From Strix aluco (taxonomy: Eukaryota > Chordata > Aves > Strigiformes > Strigidae), in contig NC_133971.1 in NCBI RefSeq assembly GCF_031877795.1, forward strand, positions 12,502,325-12,566,324: 64,000 nucleotides of DNA, written 5' to 3'. The notes beneath the pieces were generated by a model that was not told the DNA's origin, made no database searches, and saw nothing but the letters and a program-made list of their open reading frames with translations. A program made the position numbers and the translations under genes. Below are positions 47,469-58,552 of the stretch, in pieces. Numbering within the stretch: the stretch's first letter is position 1; every line of letters starts with the position of its first letter.

Positions 47469-50400
47469 AGTGTTAAGTTCAGGAAACACATCTTTCTGTC
47501 CAAATCAGTAGTAAGTCTTCTATATTTAGTACCCAGGAACTCTGTGTAACTCTCATTGTGTTGATCTTTTGATAACTGTTAACAGACAAATCTATGCAGT
47601 TGCTGTAGACTCCAAAAGCAGAGAAAAATATAATTTGGAGCTGACAAATCCGAGGAACAATGAGGCTTTGGTAGGAAACTTAAAAACTGTAGACTGATGT
47701 TGTTTATAAAGCTGAGTTCTAGAAGTGGAAATATATTAAGTTATAAACAGTTTGACAATGCTGTTCAAAACAGGAGTGGACCTTCATCTCTGACCAGCAG
47801 TCTTCCCATGTCGTCTACTCCACTTTCGGCTGTATAGTGCTGGGGAAGAGATCTATTTCAATGATAAGAGTAGGTGTTCTGAACAAAGAGACCCTTTGTA
47901 TGCTATCCGTTAACTCAGATTGTGTCATGCATCACTGTAATTTGCGTTTGATTTATGCTGAATGATAAGAAGAATTTCAGATATGTTGTTTGATATACTA
48001 TGACTATATTTATGCAAAGCTGCGAGCATACTGCAGCACTGTTCCAGAAATTCTTTTACAAACATTTTGTTATGAGTATTTTCCCTAACAGAGTAATAGT
48101 ATACAGTCACACAAAGCCTAGAAATAGAATGGGAAAATAAATGCATACAATTGTATGTTATTTCAGTGCTGCAAATCTCTGTGTTAAAATTGAAAGATAT
48201 GATATTTGTACAGGTATAATATTAATATTTCAGCAGAAATATTTTATTGATTCTCTAGCTCTTTATATTTGTTAATTGACAGGACTCCGTCTTTTTATCA
48301 TGTACCAGAACAACTACTAGGTTGTACTAGAGAACACTTGGACTCTTGTGGACTAGAGAGGAGGGCTCAACAGAAGGCAGTCTTTGTGCTTGTAGTTTGT
48401 TTACTTCTTCAGGCCTATAACTTAACCTTCCAGTTCAAATATGTCTGTAAACCTCAGAAGAGTATTTATCACATGTGTTACTGCCAGTTCTACATCGTTT
48501 CAGTTTCTAAAATGCAAAGGAGATCTGTAATACCAAAAGGAGGGACAATACTCTCATTTTTTCCCCTACAACTTCTGTAAAAAAAAAAAAAAAAAAAAAA
48601 AAAAGTTGTAAAAAAAGGTGTTTTCTCTGGATGGAGTTCACACGAGAAGGGCCAACACAACCTTTTATCTGTTATTTAGGCATTGCATCAAGGCTCTAGG
48701 AGATTCATAGAAGGCCTCTGCAAATGAATTTTCTTCCTTTTTGTTTGGAATCCTGGTTACAGTAAAGATGAATGATTATTAATATTTGCTTTATTGTTAG
48801 GTGTAGTGACATCAATAGCAGTGCCTGGATGCTCTACTCTGCATATTTATTTTTGGCGTAAAGCTTCATTTGTCAACTTAGCTATAATGCTCATATCATT
48901 CCCTTAAATGCCTGAATAAATAATGTGCCTGTTTTTTAAATGCAAAATCAAAATAAAAATTAAGATAGGCTTGTAACATGGCACTTATATACTAGTTTAG
49001 GGGTGGATATAAATAGTAAAGCATTAAGATGATTGTGATTCAAGTACTTTGAGTAACATTTATTCCAGTGGCCTGTCTCTGAATTAATCTTGATAATTAA
49101 ATTTTAATAGGAATAATACTTTATGATAAGTCAATTAAGTAGTTGCCATGATCTTCAAGAGATCTTAATAAAAGCTGTGTTTACAGATGTTCCTTAAACA
49201 ATGAATATGATTCTCCTAAGAGAAATTTCCAAGAGGCTAATAATATTTAGAGCTGCCAGTTTAGATGTATATCCCAAAAGCTTAAAGGCTCAGTTACACC
49301 ATAGAAGGAACTGCAGAGATTAACCAATTGCACAACAAAAAATGTTTAAATAATTTCAAATCCATCATGACAAGAAACTGAAATATATAAGATGCTTGGA
49401 AAGAAAGAGGATATGTACATAATACCCATGTAAAACATCTATCACAAGGGATTTTCAGTTGCATGTGGCCTGTTTCAACCTGATTAAAACAGTATGAATC
49501 AGTAATACAATAAAATAGTCATTATTCTAGTTCTGTGAAGTGTATACAGGAATAAAAAGGAAATAGATAATTTTCTTCTCCTTTTTCTGTTTTTCTGAGG
49601 TTTTTTTCACTTCTTCCGCAAATTAAGTCTTACCTCCTGACATAAATAAGATTAAAGATGTGCTGAACTAAAAGTATTTCAGTCAGAAAAACTGGTTAAC
49701 TTGCCATGTATCAAGGGATTTTATAAATTTGTTTTTCTTAAGATACTCGTTATGTACTTAAAATTGTCCTTTTACTTTAAAAAAATCATATTAACAATGC
49801 ATTTAACTATTGTTAAATAATGTTTGTCATTAACAGGCTACTGAGATTATTACAGTTCTGTAACTCAATGAATCTCTAACTGGAAGTTTAAAAAATGCTT
49901 TAAATAATGTTCATTAATTAATTTGATTTGAACAATCAGATTAAATAAATATGCCCTGTAAAACTTTAAATCCATTCTGAATAAATCATGTTTTTATTGT
50001 TTCTTTGTAATAGCTTTAGGTCTATGAAAGCCAGATATTGTCAGATTGCCTTGATATTTTTGGAATATAACTGCTTCTCCAAAGAATAATGCAGGCTGAA
50101 CCTACTTAGACTCCAGCGAAGTGCCCATATACAAGGATGGGCTTTATGTTCTGTAGAGTGCTGAATTAGTCTAGCCATTTCAGTGCTAGTACTGTCTCTT
50201 AGTTAACTTCTGTCTGCGGCTGGGCTGTAATAGTTATACACTGATAAACAGCCTCCCCGTAGGCTTTGCACTCAGTGTTTTGTACCTACTCCATTAATTT
50301 ACCGGCCATGAGATTAGCTATCTTAAAAAATTAGTCCGCATTTGTAGCTTGTATGTGATGGAGAGTTTATCACATTGATAATCCATTTAAATTGTTACAG

Positions 50401-53400
50401 TTCTCACTTCAAATCTGTGGCTTATTTTCAGTTTGAAGTGTTAATTGCATCTGTATGATTTGGCATCTTATTCCTTTTTATGGTAAATTTTAAAAAATGA
50501 AGTTGATTGAATTCCTTTGCCTTCTGTTTTATGATATATTTTAGGTTTTTATATGTTTTTGTTGTGCCCTCTCTGGTTCTCAATGTCAGTTTTAAATTGT
50601 AGATGTTCAAACTTGGGTATGTTATTGTAGAAGAGATTTGAGTAACAACCTGTGTAGAACTTCAGGAGACCCTTTAAAAGCAGTCTATGTAGGCAGCAAG
50701 AGAAGAACATCCTTCTGGGCAAGCACAAATATATGCTTCCAGTGGTTTTCTATATCCACATTATGAAGGTGTCCTGGCATTCCATACCTGAAGAGTTTTT
50801 TGGCCTTACAAGGCTCCATAGAATTGTCAGGTTTTTCATTTCCCTACATCTTCCATTGGTGAGGCCTCTGGTCTACTGATGATATGAATGACTTCATCCA
50901 AGGGGCAACATCACATAGGTTAAATGAAATACATAATTCCTTGGCACTGGACACTTGACTTCTTGCTTACTACTCATAAGGAGTAGTTTCCTGTACAGTG
51001 CTCCAAATGATGTTCATAAGCACTGAAGCAAGGCCCTGTGTCCATGCATATTGGTTGCCTGGATCCTAGTACCCAGTTATCCCAAGTGTTCCCATCTGGG
51101 ACCAAAAAAATTGTTTCCTATCTCCTTCTGTGTGCTTCAACAATATCTTCAAGGTAACTTTTTGAGGCCAACATACGAGAAGATTTATTTGTATCTCAGG
51201 GTGTACAACACAACATCTTTTAGCTCCTGAGAGAGTAGTGAACTCAGAACAATTCTCAAAGATTGGTTGAGTATGCGCAGCCTTGTCAGCACCTTTGATC
51301 CTTCCTCCGAACTGTGTCTTACTGTACCTGAACAAAAGAAGACAGTACACATTAGGGCTCGTAACTAACAAGCATCATTTGCTCTCTGTGAGCATCTCAT
51401 CTTCAGGCTATTGGCTCACTGTTTTAGTCTCTAACATCTTCTCTGTACACTATCCAATTTTTCTGCATGCATTTTAATTGGTGGCTAACAGACTTGGACC
51501 TTCTAATGACTCACCAGTGATGTGAGAAAAGACAGTCACCTAGTCAAGTCCAAGCAGCACTGTGCAGAACTTCATGAGTTTATCATAGCTGAGTAGGTTG
51601 ACAGTAGTACAAAGTCACAGTAGACAAGTACAAGAAATTTTAATGTGTATTAGAGAAAATAAATTCAGCTAAATGAGGTGCACTCGTGAAGTGCTCAAAT
51701 ATTAAAATAATAGACTGGATAATTATCTTAGGCAGACGTATGATAAACTCATAGAGTTATTGACCTGACTCTGTTTGTAGCATGTGTAATGTTTGGATAC
51801 AGTAAACATTAAAAACTTGATACTTAATTTTCTCAACTATGGCCTATGCATATTAATTCAGTAAACTGTAACTAGATAAGAAATTTAACTTGCCTGTTAT
51901 TCACTATGAGATCATTCAGGATTAAGAAAAGATTGTAGTAAAACTATTATAGCCATCATTACCTAAAGATAGAAACAATTTGAGATTGATAGAAGTTAGT
52001 ATGTGTACATATATTTGATTAAACAAATCAAATAAAGCCTATTTGATTAGTCAAACTGTTAGAGTGTGGAAAAAACAGTTTGGAGGGTCAAAAAGTCTTT
52101 TCAGGTCTGCAAAGCAGTAGCCCTCATGAATAAACATGACCTCAGAACAACCTTTGATAACTCAAATAGAGAGGGAAAGGGAACTAGAGTGTTAAGGAGA
52201 GTATCTTCTCTAAGAAGCAGGGAGACAGGTAATTTATTTTCTCTGGAACATGGAAGAGGCTAACTAGAGGTTAGAGTGAGAATATATGTTGAGAATATTC
52301 TGATTTTCACTTTCATTGTTTATTCATTTATTGTTGTCTCTTTAGAGCCCCATATACAGAAAGTGTATGTGTCCTATCAGTAGTTGTGTGAGAAGCCTTC
52401 ATCTGCAAAGAACATCTCCTCTGCCTAAAGCTACTTCTAAATGATACAGGATAAAAAAAAAATATACTGTTAGCTTTAAACAGAAGAACATTCTTCTCTA
52501 GAAGAAGAATGAAGAAAATGTCCTTCAGTTGTTTCCCCTTGAGCAATTTATCCAATCCAAATGCAGCAGAGAGGGTATGGATGGAGGACATGGCAGTCAG
52601 TAGCTCCAGAGAGCTGCTTTGGCTGCTTTGCTGTTCTTGGAAGTTTTTGGCTTGCCCTTGTGTTTTTCTGAAATGTTGTATGGGAAGAAATATAGAGTGC
52701 AGGGAGTTCAGACTGAATTACTGATTTGTTCAGATATTTAAGCCATGGGCATTGTCACCTCTGCCCTATTATGATTTATATGTTTCAAGCTTAGGTCTGC
52801 CAGACACCTGAAAAGATGCCCTTTTCCATTCATCATACCAGTCAACCAAAACAGAGTTCTCAAAAGCGTACAAACCCTGATGGCCATATGGCCTGATTTG
52901 GAAGAACTCCTGCTAGTTTGTCTGGTAAAGATTTTTGGTAGGGGTTTTCCTACATTTAAAAATTGGACTTGAATTTTTTTTCTGAGTTTGCTTTTGAAAC
53001 TCCATAGAAAGTCACCAATTTAGTCTGCAGAAATTAGGCTAGATAAATTCTGTTTAAAGCAACAAAGCACCTGCAGACTTTCCCATAGCAATAGCACTCA
53101 TTTCAGTCTCTCTACTCAATCTAGCTGTCAATTTCTATGCAATTTTCAGGAAGCCAGTATACCTGAGGTCACAGCCCTTTATATCAGATTTGGTTACAAT
53201 TGTCTAATGGGTTCAAAAGCTGTTGCAGGACGATCTGACAGATGGATAGACATGGCACTCCCATAAGCCGCATTTCTGTTGGAAATCATGCTAAACCCAC
53301 TGATTATTTTTTTCTAGTAGCAACCAAGAAGTAGTTATTTTTCTTTTGATCCATTCCTGTACAAAACAGGCTCAATATTTATTCTTTTAAACTTTTTCAG

Positions 53401-54798
53401 ACCTAGGGTGTATGATTCTGATTATATAGTATAACTGAAGGCTTAAGGTCTGTTTTAGAGCTGCAAATCATTGTAGATTTGTTTATGTACAGCTTACAAA
53501 TAGTGTGGAACAGATGACCGAGAGGCAGCTTCCAAGAGAACAAAGGAGAGTATGCATACTGGGCTCTTTCAAAATGGGAGATATGTGAATGTGCAGGAAA
53601 TCAGGTCTTCATCCTGGTTTGTAAGGGTGAAAATGTGGCTTCTTGAGCCTCTCACACCACTGTTCCCCTTTTGTGGTACTGTTCACATAAGAGAACAGTG
53701 AAGGAGCTGCTTCCACAAAGAGACTGGTTTTATCCACCTTTACATTAAGCATACAAGGACAGAAAGAAATTTTTTTCCCCTCCTCACTAGTCTATGTAAC
53801 ATCTAATGGAATATGTATTCTGATCACCACATATGTCAGTATCTTTTAGTAAAGAATTACTAAGAAAGATTATTGTCCAGTAGAGCATGTAATCACCATT
53901 ATGTTACAAGTGCAGTCTGGAATGGGATCTCCACACTTTTATGGCAAGGGTGAATAACCTTTCTCATTTTAAGAGAACATTTGGATGTATTTGGTGGGCC
54001 ACACACTAATAATGCATATGTCTTGTTTCCCCAGTCTCTGTTCCATAGGGCTCTTCATCACTCTTACACAATTTTCTGCACCATCCTGTACTATTTAATG
54101 CTCAGCCATTTCACAGTGAACATTACTACTCAGGCCAGCATCTCACACTGCTAGGTGTTTCTCTGGTGCTCCATACTGCACAGCACTGTGCTGCTTAGCA
54201 CATCCCAATATACAGATTATTTCTCATTATTAGTACCACAGTGGTGCAGAGTGCTCCCCTGAAAATGGCATGTCCATGTTGAATGGCTTATCCCTGACTC
54301 TGCTTTCACACTAATTTCATTTATCTGGGGAGAGTCAGTCCATGCCATTCTATTTTAACTCTCGGTTAGTAGAAGAACATAGCCCTATGAGCATTTAGAT
54401 TCTTCTGCTGCTGTCATTTCAGGGCAATTTATTGGTACAATTATTATGCACTAATAGTAAGTCAGCTACTAACTAACTTGGGATTGTTTGCATGAACGAA
54501 ACATACCAGGTATCTTTAGGCTTTCATTCTTCTGTTTAAAAAGTAAAATATATGGAAAACTTTATGTAATATTCACTTAACTTCAAGGCCTTTTAAAAAA
54601 TTCCACCTTTGATCATTAATCTTTGATGGGTTAATATTTCTATGAAATACAGTTTTATGTAATTTTCCCACATTTTATTTCAGGCAGTTATCTTTGCAAG
54701 ATAATCATGTGAAGTATAGAACGGATTTCTCTTCTTGGTCATCATTTCCATTAACTGTGGACATTTTTGATCTTACAAATCATTCTAAATTGGTCGGT
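47469..54798 (+). other. RNF180: RNF180 intron 4, 7.3 kb AT-rich unique stretch
   Basis: Apart from the 26-base poly-A run at 48579-48604, I recognise no repeat or gene. The part at about 48900-50600 is very AT-rich and free of recognisable transposons, as conserved non-coding elements often are. That is only a suggestion. Confidence 0.55.
48579..48604 (+). repeat. Poly-A run of 26
   Basis: An uninterrupted run of 26 A, followed by GTTGT and seven more A. CR1 elements do not end in poly-A, so it is not a CR1 tail. It could be a simple repeat or the tail of an unrecognised retrocopy lying to its left. Confidence 0.9.
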
Positions 54799-55281
54799 TT
54801 AGAATGAAGGGTTTTGCACGTTCTTTTTCATAGTTTGGCATCTTGGGATAAGTGTTATATGTGCTTTATTTAGTTTTATGACTGTCCTGATCATAGTCTC
54901 AGATTTTACTCTGAACTCCCTTTTACTGGTAGCATACATATAGAATCTTTCATTGTTGGTGTCTACATCCACTAGTTCTAGGTCTTTCACATGATTACAG
55001 GTAAATCTTACATTAACTATCATGTTATTCATTGGTGCATGTGTTCTCTCTGAATGTTGGACTGAATCAAATACTTTGATGTAGTCCAGCCAAATTATGT
55101 TAGATTCCTTGTTAATTGACATTCTTGATAGAGTTTTCACGCAGAATTTGATCCTCTGGTCCTCTCTTTTTTTTTTTTTTTTTTTAAACCCTTCTGCTGT
55201 CCAACTGGTGAAATACCAGGGGTTACTGTTAGGTGATACAGTCAGTATTAGCAGTTCCCAAGTGAATTGGGAAGACGGCAA
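54799..55281 (-). mobile_element. Decayed non-LTR reverse-transcriptase relic, antisense
   Basis: The minus frame is open for 160 codons. It contains NIIWLDYIKVFDSVQHS, which matches RT motif 3 of non-LTR elements (the L/IDYxKAFDSVPHS pattern). About 60 residues on come FYMYATSKREFRVKSE and CQTMKK, which resemble the region after the catalytic box in R4/Dong-type elements. The YxDD box itself is unrecognisable (LVDVDTNNERF), and the spacing shows that much has been deleted. A 20-base T run (on +) near 55167-55187 encodes the lysine run at its start and is probably secondary. Clade assignment is tentative. Confidence 0.5.
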
Positions 55282-56010
55282 CTTTTGAAGGCTCTTACCT
55301 TTCTTTCCTTTCTTAGGATTAACAGGTTTGCTTTCAAGGTTTTACTGTTAGTATTTGGCAGTATTTTGCTCCCATCACTGTCCTTGATGTTTATATGGCC
55401 TTTCTCAATTTTGTCTGTATTGTAATTGTGCAAGAACAACATTCTGGTTTATGCTTGTAAAGCTCTCAAAGATCGAAGCTCTGACTCTAGTTGGAACACA
55501 TAGGCACTGCTTAATTGCAAATGAAAAACAGTGCCTGTTTAAATTAGGGCTTCTTGCATAAGAACATTGCTCTGATTTTAGCCTTGCAGTACTAAATGAT
55601 GCCATGTGCCTAGATAGGTCTTTTGAGAAGGAGCACAAAGCTGTGGAAAAGACAGCTCTTCAACTAAGCAAATTACTCTTAACTAGAGCCTAGTTTCCAC
55701 ATTAGAATAATTTTGGTCTTCTTTCTAATTGCAATTGTCTCTGAGATTCTCCTGTCTGTGCCTCTTACTGTGATTACAAACCTGTCTCAGAACCAACCAT
55801 ACCCTTGAGTTCTCAGCTATTTTGTCTCTAGCTCCCTCATTTACTTAATCGGCTCATGCAAGATGTTTAACTTGCAGTCAGTGAGACAGGCAGCTCCTCT
55901 GTACACATTGTCTATTTGCCCATCAAAACCAGTCAACAAAAGCTTGCTTTCCCCTCCCCCATCTTTTGGTTTTGTGCTAGCTTTTAATTATGATTTTGTC
56001 CTTACATAGG
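55282..56010 (+). other. RNF180: RNF180 intron 4, unannotated stretch
   Basis: Nothing is recognised. It may include more of the decayed element to its left, but no RT motif is visible. Confidence 0.5.
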
Positions 56011-56086
56011 ATCATAGAATCATTTAGGTTGGAAAAGACCTTTAAGATCATCAAGTCCAACCATTAACCTAACACTGCCAAGACCA
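56011..56086 (-). mobile_element. CR1 3' tail fragment, antisense
   Basis: A short minus-strand CR1 3' end, read on + as ATCATAGAATCATTTAGG, then a GGTTGGAAAAGACC block and CAAGTCCAACCATTAACC. Only about 75 bases remain, an extreme 5' truncation. The base differences place it in another subfamily than copies 1 and 2. Confidence 0.9.
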
Positions 56087-58326
56087 CATGGCTGGGTTGG
56101 AGAGGATTGTTATTGTCAGAACATACTAGTGTTTCCTAATTTCTGCCGAAGTCATCTCTGTCGTGTATTAATCTCGGACTACTTTTTTCAATTTCTGTGT
56201 CAAATTATTTTCCACCGTTTATCAAAGAAACGGTAATGTGAGGCTTCCTTCGTTCTAAAATTACCTAGCTATAATCAACTTGCAATTACCTTTTCCCATT
56301 ATGTTCTGGTGCACGTTGTTGTGCTGTAAATGTAGAGACAGTCTGTGTTAAACAATGTTGCTGATTAGTTGTCATACAGTGCTACTTTTAACACTCTTTC
56401 CTACAGCATGGAGCTGGAAGTAATAGTCCCAGTTGTTACTGTCTGGGTTTAGCTTCTCTAGATGCTAGAGAACTCAGAACCTAGTCCCAGCCAGACCTAC
56501 ACTGGCTGCTTGTCAGTACAGCGCAGTTGCCTCTGTACACACTGAAGTTTTCTGGGCCCATCTCAAGTCTGTCACGGAGAAAATCAAGCTGGAGTAATTA
56601 GTTCTGAAATAAGCGTTACAAGAGTCACACAGTTATTGATGTTTAGGTTTGCACTAGACTATCTCCATGTGTTTGTGTCACAGCAGGCCAGAATTTACAA
56701 GCCCTCTTGGCACCTGGTGTTCTGGAAAGTGCAATGCAAAGGCTGAGCTGGACTGGCAGGATGAGTGCTTACCCAGAACTGATAAATTCTGGGTAAATAC
56801 TTCTGCTCTGTATTTTTAAGTGCACTCCACAGTACCCGTACTGTTAGGGCTTATTCATTATTTGCAGTGTACAGTATCCCAGCTAGAAGAGGACTAACTA
56901 TAATGAGAGACCACAGAAATCCAAACTGGTAAGCTATACATGTAATCATCTCTGAAACAGATCTAGAGACTTCCATCTCTACAGTAGGCACAAAATAACA
57001 ATTGTCATTAATATTTGGTATACCAGTATCAGGCAGTGGCCATCTGCCATGGCCTATGAGTATCAAAAGTGGCCTGTGTTACATACTAGTGAGTATGCAA
57101 ATTAGATGCAAATCAAACAACTGTTCTAGAAGAGAATAGTATTTATTGGGTAGAAATGCATCAACAATAGGTCAATAATAGGTGTCTGGAAGGACTTGCA
57201 GGACTAGCATTGGAGGGGTAGCAAAGCAGTAGGTACAGACCAGTGGTTGAGCAAGGATCATTAAGTATGGATACTGGAGCTTGCAAGAAGTCATTGGTAC
57301 TGCAGGGCAGCTTAGAATTAAGACACTTAAACTGCAATCATTGGGGAAGGATTGGGAATTTAGATTAAGGGGCATGCGAGAAGAGTTTTGATACTTAGCA
57401 GTGTCTGATACCCTCCTGTCTTAGTTCCTTCCTGATGGGTCTCTTAGGTATTGGACTATGCTGGGGTCTGTTAGCTGTGAAACAGAGAGGATGGATAGAA
57501 GAGCTAGAGCAAAATCAGTGTCTCTTGTGTGGCTCCCACAGAGATGAAAAGAAATACTTTTTCTTTAAACCAAAAACCCTGGCTGCCATTACTCTAAGAT
57601 CTTCAGATTGCATGGAAAGGTTTAGCCATCTTACAAGGTTCAAAGCAGGAACCTGGCAGTATACACAAGTTGTTACACTCATATGGCATGTACACCATTT
57701 AGGAAGTCCAGCTATGTCCCCCTACAAATATATCAGTGCAAGGAGATTCGGAGCATATGTGCTGGCAAAAACAAGCAGTTACCAAAGATGCTAGGGGTTC
57801 CTAGACTTTCTACTTTCAAGGTTCAGATTCTGCATTGTGTAATAAAGTTGTGGCTTGTTTCAAACTGTGAGTCATTATTCTTGCTGAAACGTGCCCTTCA
57901 CAAATTACCTTTCAAAGGCAGAACAATCCACAGGTTATTTTTAGTGATTTTTGTTTTGTTTTGCCTTTCCTGGCAAAGTAACCAGGTATTTCATAATAAA
58001 GTTACAAATAAATTGTTAAAATTTCTTTTAAAAGAAGAAATCTGATCACAGTACAGTTTTACGCAGCCTTTTTGGTTTTGTTATTTCCTTCTTTACTGTC
58101 TCATATCATTTTTGTTCTCCTTTCCCACAGAGTGCTTGTTGTGACATTCCTGTCTTATCAGTATGTTTCATCATCTTGTTAGAAGTAACCTGTATTAAAA
58201 ATTAAGAATATCACCAGTGTGTACCAACTTCTTAAGTGTTATTTAAAGTCACCTTCCTGCTGATTGGTTTATCCAAAATAGTTATGAGCTGAGCTGTGAA
58301 AAGATGTTTTCTTTTTCTTCTTGCAG
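56087..58326 (+). other. RNF180: RNF180 intron 4, distal part
   Basis: Intronic sequence ending in a pyrimidine-rich tract (TTTTCTTTTTCTTCTTGCAG) at 58326. Two overlapping frames at about 57435-58045 reach 119-120 codons but show no domain and no supporting splice signals. No transposon is recognised. Confidence 0.6.
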
Positions 58327-58552
58327 ACTGCAAATGATAACCTGCATACAGACGATGAGCGTGAACTCAGAGGAGATAAAGAAAGCTATCTCTGTGCAGT
58401 GTGCCTGGATGTTTATTTCAATCCTTACATGTGCTATCCATGCCACCACATCTTTTGTGAACCTTGCTTAAGGATGCTTGCCAAAGACAATCCAGCCAGC
58501 ACTCCATGTCCACTGTGTCGCACTACAATTGCCCGAGTCTTTTTCCAAACAG
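58327..58552 (+). CDS. RNF180: RNF180 exon 5: C3HC4 RING finger
   Basis: A phase 0-1 exon of 226 bases encodes residues 384-458. An acidic lead (residues 384-403) is followed by the RING finger, with all eight ligands present: C406, C409, C422, H424, C427, C430, C444 and C447. The block [19 protein letters not shown] is almost identical to the mammalian protein. This domain recruits the E2 enzyme for ubiquitin transfer. The donor is CAAACAG|GTATAA. It begins at a Thr that aligns with mammalian 'TLNNEMSTDE'. A stretch of about a dozen residues that mammals carry just before this, as I remember it, is absent here and may be a separate small exon. Confidence 0.97.

Noticed and set aside
57435-58045. 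Two overlapping frames of about 120 codons before exon 5
   Set aside because: No domain, no family resemblance and no splice signals linking them to RNF180; intronic chance frames.
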